Source: Planctomycetota bacterium
GTDB taxonomy: Bacteria > Planctomycetota > Phycisphaerae > UBA1845 > UTPLA1
Direction of reading: 5' to 3'
Assembly (NCBI GenBank): GCA_003576905.1
Contig: QEVG01000010.1
Span: 117,836-181,835 of the forward strand
Length of the DNA stretch: 64,000 nt
Position numbers and translations under genes: made by a program
Notes under the pieces: generated by a model
Database searches by the model: none
The model's input: only the letters and a program-made list of their open reading frames with translations
Told to the model about the DNA's origin: nothing
Shown: in pieces, positions 26,890-36,923 of the stretch
How positions within the stretch are numbered: the stretch's first letter is position 1
Layout: each line of letters opens with the position of its first letter

Positions 26890-29800
26890 ATGCCGCCACT
26901 TGCCAATGGTCTTCGCAACGACCTTGAGACTGTCGTCAAGAAGGCCCGCGTGATCGCGGAGCGCGGGGCCAAATCCTCGCTCGAAGCGCTGACGGTGCAC
27001 GAGGCTAAGTCAGGCGTCCATCTCGACGCGGCTGGCCGCGAGTTGCGTGCACGGCTGCGGGCGCATGCGAAGCAGTTGGGCGATGTGCGGAAGCCGAATG
27101 GCGAGCAAGCCATTGGGCGGTTGATCCGCGAGTGCGCTTACGAGCATTGGCACCGAATGCTCTTCGCCCGCTTCCTGGCCGAGAACGATCTGCTGATTCA
27201 TCCGGAGCACAACGTCTCGGTCAGCCTCGACGATGTCTTGGAACTGGCTCGCGAACAACAAATCGATCAGTGGGAGTTGGCCAGCCGGTTCGCGACGCGC
27301 ATGCTGCCGCAGATTTTTCGGCCGGATGATCCGGTGTTGGGCGTCGCGTTACCGCGTGAGCGGACGCTGGAACTTGAACAACTTCTCGAATCGCTGCCAG
27401 CCGACACCTTCAAGGCCGACGATAGCCTGGGCTGGGTCTATCAATTCTGGCAGGCGGAGGAGAAGGACCGCGTCAATGCTTCGGGTGAGAAGATCACCGG
27501 TGAGATGCTGCCGGCCGTGACGCAGCTCTTCACCGAGCACTACATGGTGCTCTTCCTGCTGCACAACACGATCGGCGCGTGGTGGGCGGCCAAGAGAATC
27601 GCGAATGGCGAAGAGCGAACAGCAAATGCCCCGACTGAGGCCGACGCCCGCGCTGCCGTCGCACTGCCGGACTATGCGTTCGAGTATCTACGATTCGTCC
27701 GCGAGTCGCGCGATGGGGATGAGGAAGGTAAGCTCGCGGGACCGTGGCGTCCGGCGGCGGGGACATTCGACGGCTGGCCGCGCGCGGCCAAAGACTTGAA
27801 GGTGCTCGACCCCTGCTGTGGCAGCGGGCACTTCCTCGTAGCGGCGTTCGACCTGCTCGTGCGGTTGCGGATGGAAGAGGAGGGCCTGTCGCTCGAAGGA
27901 TCGATCCGTGCCGTTCTCGCCGACAACCTCTTCGGCCTCGAACTCGACGCCCGCTGCACGCAGATCGCAGCCTTCAACCTCGCCTTGGCCGGGTGGCGCA
28001 TGGTGGGCCGGCCCATCGACCTGCCGACGATGAACATCGCCTGCTGCGGCCTCGGCCCGCACGCCACCGAAGACGAATGGCTGCAACTGGCTGAGCAATC
28101 CACCGTCGCCATGCCGACGATCGGCCGCGAGCCGATCCGCAACGGCCTGCGCAACATGCACGCGCTCTTCTCGCAGGCCCCCGAACTCGGCGCGCTGATC
28201 GACCTGACCGAGTTGCCCGGCAACCTCATCGCCGCGGACTGGGAGACGCTTCAGCCGTACCTTGCCGGGATTCTGAAAGCCGAATCGCGCGACGAAGAGG
28301 CACACGAACGCGCCGTCGCCGCGCAGGGCATGGCCGCGGCGGCGGAGATTCTCGCCGGCGGCGATGGGCAGTACACGCTGGTCATCACCAACGTGCCCTA
28401 CCTCGGCCGCAAGAGCCACTCCGACCGGCTGAAGGCCTGGGCCGACGCCCACGAGGCCGACGCCAAGAGCGACCTGGCCACGCTGTTCGTCGCGCGCATG
28501 CTCGGCTGGGTGGGCGCGGCCGGCACGGTCGCCGCCGTCACGCCGCAGAACTGGCTCTTCCTCACCAGCTACAGGAAGCTCCGCGAGCGGCTGCTCAAGG
28601 AGCGGACGTGGAACCTCGTCGCGCGGTTGGGGCCGGGCGCGTTCGAGACGATCGGCGGCCACGTGGTGAATGTCGCGCTGCTGGCGTTCTGCGGCGGACG
28701 GCCGGCGGAGGGCGCGATCATGGCCGGCATCGACGCCAGCGCCGCCCGCAGCCCGGCCGACAAGGCGCGGGTTTTGTGCGGCGAGGCGATCGACGCTTCG
28801 CGTAGCAGTCTGCCCGTTGGACCGGGCGCAGCGCTCGCGGGCCGCGTCGCCGCGGCGGGCGCGAAAGTTGCCGCTGCGGAGGCGGGTGAAAGCGCCGATT
28901 CCGTCGCCTCGGCCGAAGCTCCCGGCGACAAATCGGCCGCGGACGGAACCGTCCGCCTCGTGCCGCAGGCGGAGCAGTTGAAGAATCCGGATGCTCGGAT
29001 ACTTCTCGAACCCGCATCCAAGCAGAGTCGGCTTGAGCAGCTAGTGGATTGTCGGCTCGGCCTCGGGACCGGTGACTCACCTCATTACTTGCGGCGCTTC
29101 TGGGAGCTAAGACAGGTCGAGGGGAATTGGGCGTGCTTTCAAAACACGAGTGAGGGCGGTTCGGCCTGGGGTTACGACAGCGTCGTTGCATGGGATCATG
29201 AGCATAGGCGTGTGCACGGCATGTCCCGTGAGGAGCGAGTCCAGGCACACAATCAGGACTATCGCGGTCGCGAAGTCTGGGGTCGGCGCGGAGTCGCTAT
29301 CTCGATCATGAGCACACTCCGCACGTGTGCTTACAACGGGCAGTTGTTCGACAAGCTCGTTGCGGTGATCGTACCCCACGAGCTCAAGGACTTGCCGGCG
29401 GTCAGTGCATACCTGGGGGACGGCGAGTTTGTTGCCTCCGTGCGCACGCTGGACCAGAAGGTCATGGTGACGAACGCCACGCTTGTAAAAGTCCCCTTCG
29501 ACCTCGCCCACTGGCAGAACATCGCGGCGGAGAAGTACCCGCACGGCCTGCCCGAGCCGCAGTCCAACGACCCCACGCAGTGGCTCTTCCACGGCCACCC
29601 CGCCGGCATGCTCGCCGCCGGGCCGGGCGCGGCCTCGCCGGCCGGCATCGCCGACCCCGTCGGCGCGGACCGCCACCCCTCGCTGATCTGCCGCACGCCC
29701 AGCCCCGCCGCGCTGCTGCAAGTCGCCGCAGCCCGCCTTGTCGGCTACCGCTGGCCGGCGGAGCTCGACCCGGCCATGCGCCTCGACCCCGCCGCCCGGG

Positions 29801-30615
29801 CGTGGGCGGAGAAGTGCGCGGAGCTGCAGCGCTTCGCGGATGATGACGGCGTCGTCTGCATCCCGTCGGTGCGCGGCGAACGGCCGGCCGCCGACCGCGT
29901 GCTCGCGCTGCTGGCGGCGTGCGGGCTGGACCGGTTCAAAACCGGTCCCACAAACCTCGACGCCTGGCTGCGCGAGGAGTTCTTCGCCGAGCACTGCACC
30001 CTGTTTCACAACCGGCCGTTCATCTGGCACATCTGGGACGGCCGCAAGGACGGCTTCCACGCGCTGGTGAACTACCACAAGCTGGCCGGGCCGGGCGATG
30101 CCGGCCGACGACTGCTGACGGCGCTGACGCACTCGCATCTCGGCGACTGGATCAGGGACCAGAAAGACCAGGTCGGCGATGGCAAGCCCGGCGCCGAAGC
30201 GCGGCTGACCGCGGCGCTGGACCTGAAGGCGGAACTCGAAAAGATCCTGGCCGGCGAGCCGCCGTACGACATCTTCGTTCGCTGGAAGCCGCTGCGCGAG
30301 CAGCCGATTGGCTGGGAGCCGGACATCAACGACGGCGTGCGGCTGAACATCCGGCCGTTCCTGATGGCCAGGGACGTCGGCCGCAAGGGCGCGGGCGTGC
30401 TGCGTTGCAAGCCGAACATCAAGTGGGACAAGGACCGCGGCAAGGAGCCGCAGAGCCTCCGCCCCAAGGCCGACTTCCCGTGGTTCTGGGGCTGCGACCC
30501 GGAAAAGCACGCCGCTCACCGAAAGGACTTCGCCGGCGGCGACAAGTTCGACGGCAACCGCTGGAACGACCTGCATTACACGAACGCGTTCAAGCAGGCA
30601 GCGCGCGACGCCTGA
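26890..30615 (+). CDS. pglX: BREX adenine-specific DNA methyltransferase PglX
   Basis: The 1241-residue N6-adenine methyltransferase has SAM-binding motif I LDPCCGSGHFLVAAF (about residue 306). Its catalytic motif IV reads NVPYLGR (about residue 500), an NPPY variant with Val. PglX methylates a non-palindromic host site that marks self DNA. Two alanine/glycine-rich stretches (about residues 615-690 and 900-940) flank a segment of lower GC (about 29000-29500) that likely belongs to target recognition, suggesting mosaic exchange. A GGAG precedes the ATG. The ATPase gene follows after 14 bp. Confidence 0.94.
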   Translation: MPPLANGLRNDLETVVKKARVIAERGAKSSLEALTVHEAKSGVHLDAAGRELRARLRAHAKQLGDVRKPNGEQAIGRLIRECAYEHWHRMLFARFLAENDLLIHPEHNVSVSLDDVLELAREQQIDQWELASRFATRMLPQIFRPDDPVLGVALPRERTLELEQLLESLPADTFKADDSLGWVYQFWQAEEKDRVNASGEKITGEMLPAVTQLFTEHYMVLFLLHNTIGAWWAAKRIANGEERTANAPTEADARAAVALPDYAFEYLRFVRESRDGDEEGKLAGPWRPAAGTFDGWPRAAKDLKVLDPCCGSGHFLVAAFDLLVRLRMEEEGLSLEGSIRAVLADNLFGLELDARCTQIAAFNLALAGWRMVGRPIDLPTMNIACCGLGPHATEDEWLQLAEQSTVAMPTIGREPIRNGLRNMHALFSQAPELGALIDLTELPGNLIAADWETLQPYLAGILKAESRDEEAHERAVAAQGMAAAAEILAGGDGQYTLVITNVPYLGRKSHSDRLKAWADAHEADAKSDLATLFVARMLGWVGAAGTVAAVTPQNWLFLTSYRKLRERLLKERTWNLVARLGPGAFETIGGHVVNVALLAFCGGRPAEGAIMAGIDASAARSPADKARVLCGEAIDASRSSLPVGPGAALAGRVAAAGAKVAAAEAGESADSVASAEAPGDKSAADGTVRLVPQAEQLKNPDARILLEPASKQSRLEQLVDCRLGLGTGDSPHYLRRFWELRQVEGNWACFQNTSEGGSAWGYDSVVAWDHEHRRVHGMSREERVQAHNQDYRGREVWGRRGVAISIMSTLRTCAYNGQLFDKLVAVIVPHELKDLPAVSAYLGDGEFVASVRTLDQKVMVTNATLVKVPFDLAHWQNIAAEKYPHGLPEPQSNDPTQWLFHGHPAGMLAAGPGAASPAGIADPVGADRHPSLICRTPSPAALLQVAAARLVGYRWPAELDPAMRLDPAARAWAEKCAELQRFADDDGVVCIPSVRGERPAADRVLALLAACGLDRFKTGPTNLDAWLREEFFAEHCTLFHNRPFIWHIWDGRKDGFHALVNYHKLAGPGDAGRRLLTALTHSHLGDWIRDQKDQVGDGKPGAEARLTAALDLKAELEKILAGEPPYDIFVRWKPLREQPIGWEPDINDGVRLNIRPFLMARDVGRKGAGVLRCKPNIKWDKDRGKEPQSLRPKADFPWFWGCDPEKHAAHRKDFAGGDKFDGNRWNDLHYTNAFKQAARDA

Positions 30616-30629
30616 AAGGACTGTTTTCC

Positions 30630-31838
30630 ATGAAATCGACACTTCTCAACGGGGTCCACCTGAAGGGCTTCCTGTCGTTCGGGCCGAAGAGCGAGCGGAT
30701 TGAGCTGACCAGGCTGAACGTGCTGATCGGCCCCAACGGCGTCGGGAAGAGCAACTTCATCGAGGCGATGGAACTGCTGCATGCCACCCCGGCGGACTTC
30801 AGCGGCGCTATTCGCATCGGCGGTACGCCGGCGGACTGGATCTGGCGCGGCGGCAAGGGAGCGGCGACGGCACGGCTTGAGGCGCTGATCTCGCCGGTCA
30901 ACAGCACGCCGGAACTGCGATACGCGATCGAGTTCGCTGAATCGGGAGCCCGGCTGGAAATCGTGGATGAAGTCCTCGAAGAGGCTGAGAAGGCCGACCC
31001 GCACGCGAACGATGTCCGCTTCTATTACCGATTCCAGCATGGGCGTCCGGCGATCAATGTGAGCGAGACCGTGACCGACGCGGTGAGCCAGCGTAAGTTC
31101 AAGCAACGCAAGCTGAAGCGAGAGAACATCGATCCGCAGCAGTCGATCTTCTCGCAGATGAAAGACCCGGACCTGTATCCGGAAATCACGACGACCGCGA
31201 AGCGGTTCGGTGCGATGCAGGTGTTTCGCGAATGGAGCTTCGGGCGGTCGGCGGCGCTACGCGCGGCTCAGCCGGCGAACCTGCCGACCGACGTGCTGCT
31301 CCCGCAACTCGTCAACCTGGGATTGGTGCTGAACGACCTGGAGCATCGCGCGGAATGGTCGCGGTTCAACGAGCTGATGCGGAAATTTCTTCCGCGATAC
31401 CAGCGCTTGAGCACGAAAGTGTCAGCGGGATCGGTGCAGGTGTATCTCCACGAGGATGGGATGAAGGCGCCGGTTGCCGCGACGCGACTTTCGGACGGAA
31501 CGCTGCGGTTTCTGGCGCTGTTGGCGATCCTGCTCAACCCCGAGTCGGCGCCGCTCATCTGCGTCGAAGAGCCGGAACTGGGGCTTCATCCCGACGCCAT
31601 GTCGCTGCTCGCTGAGCTGCTCACGGAAGCGTCAGAGAAGACACAGCTCGTCGTGACGACGCACTCCGACGTGCTGATCTCGGCACTAACGGAACAAACC
31701 GAGTCGGTGCTTGTCTGCGATTACCTGGAGAACGGGACGGAACTGCGGCGGCTGGAGGCTGCGAAGCTAAAGCACTGGATTACGAAGTACCGGCTGGGCG
31801 AAGTGTGGCGCCTCGGAAAGCTCGGAGGCAACCTGTGA
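30630..31838 (+). CDS. AAA (AAA_21/OLD-like) ATPase nested in BREX
   Basis: The 402-residue ABC/SMC-type ATPase has Walker A IGPNGVGKSN (residues 33-42), a signature-like RLSDGTLRFLALLA, Walker B LICVEEPELGLHPDAM (about residue 310) and a His switch in VVTTHSDVL. The start at 30630 is chosen because AAGGA lies upstream; a much longer upstream reading is only a shadow of pglX. It overlaps the DUF4276 gene by 4 bp. ATPase plus TOPRIM-like or DUF4276 pairs form stand-alone defence or toxin modules such as PARIS (AriA/AriB) and OLD-like systems, so this pair may be a back-up abortive system (inference). Confidence 0.88.
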   Translation: MKSTLLNGVHLKGFLSFGPKSERIELTRLNVLIGPNGVGKSNFIEAMELLHATPADFSGAIRIGGTPADWIWRGGKGAATARLEALISPVNSTPELRYAIEFAESGARLEIVDEVLEEAEKADPHANDVRFYYRFQHGRPAINVSETVTDAVSQRKFKQRKLKRENIDPQQSIFSQMKDPDLYPEITTTAKRFGAMQVFREWSFGRSAALRAAQPANLPTDVLLPQLVNLGLVLNDLEHRAEWSRFNELMRKFLPRYQRLSTKVSAGSVQVYLHEDGMKAPVAATRLSDGTLRFLALLAILLNPESAPLICVEEPELGLHPDAMSLLAELLTEASEKTQLVVTTHSDVLISALTEQTESVLVCDYLENGTELRRLEAAKLKHWITKYRLGEVWRLGKLGGNL

Positions 31839-32470
31839 CGAAGGATATTGCCATATACATCGAAGGCGGCGGCGACACGGCTGAAACGCTTGGCCCGTTT
31901 CGCGCCGGGATGTCCGCGTTCTTAAAGCTGATCGTGGACGAGGTGCGCAAGCGCAAGATTCGATGGCGCGTCATCGCGTGCGGCGGCAGAACGCAAGCCT
32001 ATGACGCCTTCCTTGATGCGATGGAAAAGGAGCCGGATGTTCACAACGTGCTCCTGGTGGATTCCGAGGACGTGATCGCGAGCAACGCGAAGCCGTGGGA
32101 TCACGTAAAGAACCGTGAGGGTGACAAGTGGAACAAGCCTGCCGGCGCTGACGACGCGCGCCTGCAATTGATGGTGGCGTGCATGGAGGCGTGGTTCCTG
32201 GCCGACCCGGCCGCACTCAAGAAGCACTTCGGCGGCAACTTCAATGAGAAAGCGCTGCCGCCCGCGAATCAGGCTGAGACGCGTACGAAGACGGCGATTG
32301 CCGACGCGCTTGCCAAGGCGACAAAACCGACGAAGGCTGAGGAGTACCAAAAGATCAGGGATGGCGCGAAGCTGCTTGAGAAGATCAATCCGGTCGAAGT
32401 GCGGAAGCACTGCAAATGGTGTGAAAGGCTATTCGCAGCGCTGAATGCCGCAACAGGGGTCAAGGAATGA
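31835..32470 (+). CDS. DUF4276 protein, partner of the nested ATPase
   Basis: The 211-residue protein has a TOPRIM-like start (IAIYIEGGGDTAETLGP, with the acidic IYIEGGGD) and a middle motif NVLLVDSEDV. A further stretch LQLMVACMEAWFLADPAALKK is typical of DUF4276. TOPRIM-like effectors cut nucleic acid when released by their ATPase; nuclease activity here is an inference. The GTG at 31835 overlaps the ATPase stop (GTGA), which I prefer to an earlier GTG at 31805 inside the ATPase gene. Its stop overlaps pglZ by 4 bp. Confidence 0.85.
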   Translation: MTKDIAIYIEGGGDTAETLGPFRAGMSAFLKLIVDEVRKRKIRWRVIACGGRTQAYDAFLDAMEKEPDVHNVLLVDSEDVIASNAKPWDHVKNREGDKWNKPAGADDARLQLMVACMEAWFLADPAALKKHFGGNFNEKALPPANQAETRTKTAIADALAKATKPTKAEEYQKIRDGAKLLEKINPVEVRKHCKWCERLFAALNAATGVKE

Positions 32471-34803
32471 GCGCGATCTCAACGCTCATCGAGGCCGTCA
32501 CAGCTCAACTGGTTGCTGCTGCCCGCCATCAGCCTGGTGTCGAAGAGCCGGCGGCGGCAATTCTTTGGGCGGACCAGAAGGCCGAGTGGCAGCCGGTTGT
32601 ACGCCTATTGCGGGAACGGCTTCCGCATGTGTTCGTGCTCGGTGACTACGCGCTCGACAAGAAACAGGGGCCGGCGATCTGGTTGAAATGCGTGATCGAG
32701 CGGGTGTTAGTGGATGTCGAGATCCCAAAAGACGCGATTCCCATCATCTACATGCCCGGTGTGAGCCGGCAATCGCTGCGGGCCGGCGAGGAATGCCCGC
32801 GCGAGTTGCAGCCGCTCGTCGAGCTTCAATATCGGGGAACGGTGTGGACGCAGAAGAGCGGACGCGACTGGACGGTCGAGGCCATGCTCATGTCCGACGA
32901 GGGGTTGGGACTTGACGTGGCACGCGATGCGAGAACGAAGCAATCGCTTTATGCATCGCTTCATGTGCTCGCAACGACGCCGGTTGCGCACCTGACCGGT
33001 AAACGCCTGGAAGCGGAGGATTTCGACAAGCTAATGGTCGGCGACCATCCGCGTGACTTGCTGATGTGGATGAACGGTCCCAGCGACGTGCGGGGGAGGA
33101 TGACGAGCGAGGGGAAGTGGCACGCATTCAAGAACCGCTGCCGCGATGATTTTGGATTTGATCCCGACACGGATGGTGAACTCGTCGCCGGCGAGCGGCT
33201 GGGTTTGCATGACAACGCGGCGTGGGAAGGACTGTGGAGCCGATTTTGCGAATCGCCGGCGCTGTATCCGGGAATCCCAGACCTGCTCAATCGCTCGAAA
33301 CCCGCCACGCTCGCCTTCGACCCCGAGCCTTGGCCGGCAGAGAACGCTCAAGCCGAAGACCGCCTGCGCGCCGCGCTCGCAGAACTTAGCGGGCTAGATG
33401 ATGCCTCAGCCCGGACGATGATCCGTGAATTGGAAGCGCAGCACGGCGCTCGCAGAACTTGGGTGTGGGCCAAGCTCGGGAAATGCCCCCTCGCATTCGC
33501 GCTGGAGCATCTCGTTCGATTGGGAGACGCTGCGTCGCGCCAGCTCGGCGGTGATACACCGGACGAAATGGCGCAACTCTACGTCAACGGCGGTCACCTG
33601 GCTGACGATGCGGCGATGCGGGCACTCGCGTGCGTCAAGAGCACGGGCGACGAGCAGGCGGTGACGGCCGCGATAAGGTCGATGTACCTGCCTTGGTGTG
33701 AGCACGCCGCGACGCGGTTGCAGCAACTTGTCGAGACGAACCGGCTTCCTGGTCCAACTTCACAGTCGCCTGTCGAGGCTGAAGCGGGTTGTTGTCTGCT
33801 GTTTGCCGACGGCCTTCGTTTCGACTTGGGCCAGCGCCTGGCGATCGCACTCGAAGAACGCGGCCTGCGTGTGACGCGATCGCAACGTTGGGCAGCGTTA
33901 CCGACGGTCACCGCGACAGCGAAGCCTGCGGTTTCACCTGCGGCAGGTCGGGTTCGCGGAGAGGGCTTGCCGGAGACCTTCGCGCCGAGCAACCACGAGG
34001 GGCAGCCGCTGACGACTCCTCGATTTCGGAAGCTCGTTGACGATGCTGAATATCAACTCCTTGAGAGCAACCAAACCGGAACGCCGGGGGAGCCGGACGC
34101 GCGCGCGTGGACGGAGTGCGGCCAAATCGATCGGCGCGGGCATGACCTGAATGCACGACTCGCAGGTCAGTTGACGGAGGAGCTGGATAGGCTTGTGGAG
34201 CGCATCGTCGAGCTAGTAGAAGCTGGATGGCCGTCGGTTCGCATCATCACGGACCACGGCTGGTTGCTGATGCCGGGCGGTCTGCCCCGACACGACCTGC
34301 CCACCTATTTGACTGAGTCGAAATGGGCTCGCTGCGCGACCATCAAGGGCCAGTCCAAAGTGTCGGTTCCGACCGCTCCGTGGCACTGGAATCAGTCGGC
34401 TGAGTTCGCCGTCGCGCCCGGAATTCGGTGCTTCTCCGCGGGACACGAATACGCGCACGGAGGTATCAGCTTGCAGGAGTGCTTGATTCCTGACCTGCTC
34501 GTGCGGCCGGTCCAGGAGGCGCGCGGACCGAAAGCGTCGATCGTCGATGTGCAGTGGCTTGGATTGCGATGTCGCGTCACGGTCGATTCGCCCAGTGCTG
34601 GCTTGCAAGTGGACATTCGAACTAAGCCGAATGCGCCAGAATCCAGCATCGTTGCGGCTTTGAAGTCCGTTGGAGCGGACGGGAAGGCCGGCATTGTTGT
34701 CGAGGATGAAGATCTGGCGGGCACGGCGGCAGTCGTCGTGCTGCTTGATTCAACAGGCCGGCCCATTGCAAAGTTTCAAACCACCGTTGGCGGTGAGGAT
34801 TGA
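32467..34803 (+). CDS. pglZ: BREX phosphatase-like PglZ, type B
   Basis: The 778-residue protein matches the BREX-1 PglZ type B layout. The N-terminal half has ILWADQKAEWQPVVRLL, the conserved PIIYMPGVSRQSLRAGEECP, and LVELQYRGTVWTQ. The C-terminal alkaline-phosphatase-superfamily domain has CCLLFADGLRFDLG (about residue 441) and RIITDHGWLLMPGG (about residue 592), carrying metal-binding Asp/His. PglZ is needed for BREX methylation and defence. It overlaps the DUF4276 gene (ATGA), so the nested pair is fully integrated in the operon. Confidence 0.93.
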   Translation: MSAISTLIEAVTAQLVAAARHQPGVEEPAAAILWADQKAEWQPVVRLLRERLPHVFVLGDYALDKKQGPAIWLKCVIERVLVDVEIPKDAIPIIYMPGVSRQSLRAGEECPRELQPLVELQYRGTVWTQKSGRDWTVEAMLMSDEGLGLDVARDARTKQSLYASLHVLATTPVAHLTGKRLEAEDFDKLMVGDHPRDLLMWMNGPSDVRGRMTSEGKWHAFKNRCRDDFGFDPDTDGELVAGERLGLHDNAAWEGLWSRFCESPALYPGIPDLLNRSKPATLAFDPEPWPAENAQAEDRLRAALAELSGLDDASARTMIRELEAQHGARRTWVWAKLGKCPLAFALEHLVRLGDAASRQLGGDTPDEMAQLYVNGGHLADDAAMRALACVKSTGDEQAVTAAIRSMYLPWCEHAATRLQQLVETNRLPGPTSQSPVEAEAGCCLLFADGLRFDLGQRLAIALEERGLRVTRSQRWAALPTVTATAKPAVSPAAGRVRGEGLPETFAPSNHEGQPLTTPRFRKLVDDAEYQLLESNQTGTPGEPDARAWTECGQIDRRGHDLNARLAGQLTEELDRLVERIVELVEAGWPSVRIITDHGWLLMPGGLPRHDLPTYLTESKWARCATIKGQSKVSVPTAPWHWNQSAEFAVAPGIRCFSAGHEYAHGGISLQECLIPDLLVRPVQEARGPKASIVDVQWLGLRCRVTVDSPSAGLQVDIRTKPNAPESSIVAALKSVGADGKAGIVVEDEDLAGTAAVVVLLDSTGRPIAKFQTTVGGED

Positions 34804-34808
34804 GGGAT

Positions 34809-36869
34809 ATGCCGATGGCGCTTGAACTTGACCATCTTGATCGATTGGCAGCGTCGGTCTTCGACGGCTACATCGTGCGGAAAGACCTTGTTCGTAAATA
34901 CTCGCGTCAGTATCCGGTGCCGACGTACGTCGTCGAGTTCTTGCTCGGGCGGTATTGCGCGACGGTGAACGAGGCAGAGATCCAGGAAGGTCTCAAGATC
35001 GTCGAGAAACAACTGCAAGACCGGACTGTTCGCACCGGCGAGGAGGAGGTCTTCAAACATCAGGCCCGTGAAAAGGGCTCGGTCAAGCTCATTGACATCG
35101 TGAAGGCGAGGCTCGACGCCCGAAACGACTGCTATTTGGCGGAGCTGCCCAGTCTTGCCCTGAAGGATGTTCGCATCGCGGATCCGCTCGTCAAGGACCA
35201 CGAGCGCATGCTGACCGATGGGTTCTATGCTGAGATCACGCTCGGATACGATTCGATGATCGCTCAGCAGCAAAATGGTCGCCCTTTCTCCGTGGAGGCG
35301 TTGCGACCGATTCAGATGTCGAAATCGGAAGTTCTCGAAGTTCTTGAAAAAGGGCGTCAGGCGTTCTCGACCGCGGAATGGCGGGACTTTCTGATTCGAT
35401 CAATCGGCTTGCAGCCGGAAGCGCTGTCGGACCGTGCGAAACTGGTCGCGCTTCTGCGGATGGTTCCGTTTGTAGAGCGCAACTACAACATGGTCGAACT
35501 CGGGCCGCGCGGAACGGGCAAAAGCCATCTCTACCAGCAGATCTCGCCGTATTCTCACTTGATTTCCGGCGGAAAGGCGACCGTCGCAAAGATGTTCGTG
35601 AACAACTCCTCGGGGCAACGTGGGCTCGTCTGCCAGTATGACGTTGTCTGCTTCGATGAGGTGTCCGGAATCTCCTTCGATCAAAAGGACGGCGTCAACA
35701 TAATGAAGGGCTACATGGCCAACGGCGAGTTTAGCCGCGGCAAGGAGAGCATCCGTGCTGAAGGCAGCATTGCCATGGTCGGCAACTTGGACGTTGACGT
35801 GCAGCACCAACAGCGGATCGGTCACCTCCTGACGCCGTTGGCGCCGGAGATGCGGGACGACACGGCGTTCCATGACCGGATTCATGCGTATGTTCCTGGC
35901 TGGGAGTTCCCGGCACTCAGTGCGCGCGAGCACTTCACCGACCATTTCGGACTCGTGAGCGATTTTCTGAGTGAGTGCTGGACACGGCTGCGGTCGCGGA
36001 GCCGGATGTCCGTCGTTGAAAATCGCCTGTTCCTCGGTGGTGCCTTTCGTGGCCGTGACATCGAAGCGGTCCAAAAGACAGTGAGCGGGATGACAAAGCT
36101 GCTCTTTCCCTGCCCGGACGTGCCGGTACCCGATGAAGATCTTGAGCAGATTGTTCGGGTCGCACTCGAGGCGCGGCGTCGTGTGAAGGAGCAACAGAAG
36201 CGTTGTTTCCCGTCTGAATTTCGCAACACGCACTTCAGCTACACGCTGGGTGTCGAGGGAGTCGAGAAGTTCGTATCACCCCCGGAATTGCGAAGCGAAG
36301 AAGCCATCGAAGCTGACCCATTGCCCCCTGGACAAGTGTGGGCCATTGGCACTGGCTCGCCTGACACAAGCCCGGGCCTCTATCGTATCGAGGTAACTGT
36401 TGGGCGCGGCAATAGTGTGAAGGTTCTCAACACGCCGGCGCCACCTGGATTCCGTGAGAGCGTGCGAATTGCAGAGCAGAATCTCTATGGGCAATCGAAG
36501 TATCTGGTCGGCGACCGCGATCCTCGCGCACATGAGTTTTCAATTCAGATGCGGCCGTTCGATAACGACCGCACAGGCACAGGGCTGAGCCTTGCAGTCG
36601 TATTGGCAATGGCCGGAGCGCTCTTGGAACGAAGCACAAAAGGAGCGCTTATTGTCGTGGGCTCGATGAACCTGGGCGGTTCGTTCGACCTTCTCCCCAA
36701 TGCAGTCGCGATTGCCGAACTCGCGATCGATAAGCAAGCTAGTACGCTTCTCATGCCTGTCTCGGCTCGACGACAGTTGAACGACTTGCCGGACCAGTTG
36801 TGGACCCAAATAAATATCGAGTTCTACGCCGAGGCGAAGGATGCCTTTCTGAAAGCGCTTATTGATTAG
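34809..36869 (+). CDS. brxL: BREX Lon-like protein BrxL
   Basis: The 686-residue AAA+ protein has a Lon-like C-terminal domain. The N-terminal domain starts DHLDRLAASVFDGYIVRKDL; Walker A is LGPRGTGKSH (residues 231-240); Walker B is DVVCFDEVSGI. The C-terminal domain has TGTGLSLAVVLAMAGALL and GGSFDLLPNAVAIAELAI, similar to Lon. BrxL defines BREX type 1 and is needed for phage exclusion. The ATG at 34809 is 5 bp after the pglZ stop. It is the last gene of the operon; the recombinase downstream is on the other strand. Confidence 0.94.
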   Translation: MPMALELDHLDRLAASVFDGYIVRKDLVRKYSRQYPVPTYVVEFLLGRYCATVNEAEIQEGLKIVEKQLQDRTVRTGEEEVFKHQAREKGSVKLIDIVKARLDARNDCYLAELPSLALKDVRIADPLVKDHERMLTDGFYAEITLGYDSMIAQQQNGRPFSVEALRPIQMSKSEVLEVLEKGRQAFSTAEWRDFLIRSIGLQPEALSDRAKLVALLRMVPFVERNYNMVELGPRGTGKSHLYQQISPYSHLISGGKATVAKMFVNNSSGQRGLVCQYDVVCFDEVSGISFDQKDGVNIMKGYMANGEFSRGKESIRAEGSIAMVGNLDVDVQHQQRIGHLLTPLAPEMRDDTAFHDRIHAYVPGWEFPALSAREHFTDHFGLVSDFLSECWTRLRSRSRMSVVENRLFLGGAFRGRDIEAVQKTVSGMTKLLFPCPDVPVPDEDLEQIVRVALEARRRVKEQQKRCFPSEFRNTHFSYTLGVEGVEKFVSPPELRSEEAIEADPLPPGQVWAIGTGSPDTSPGLYRIEVTVGRGNSVKVLNTPAPPGFRESVRIAEQNLYGQSKYLVGDRDPRAHEFSIQMRPFDNDRTGTGLSLAVVLAMAGALLERSTKGALIVVGSMNLGGSFDLLPNAVAIAELAIDKQASTLLMPVSARRQLNDLPDQLWTQINIEFYAEAKDAFLKALID

Positions 36870-36923
36870 GCATTACGCAAGAACCTAATATGAGTATTTT
36901 TGAGTTATTTCAAAAGGACGGTC

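Noticed and set aside
29919..30629. N-terminal extension of the nested ATPase
   Set aside because: The extra 237 residues are an Arg-rich out-of-frame reading of pglX. The Met at 30630 has a ribosome site and starts the ATPase fold.
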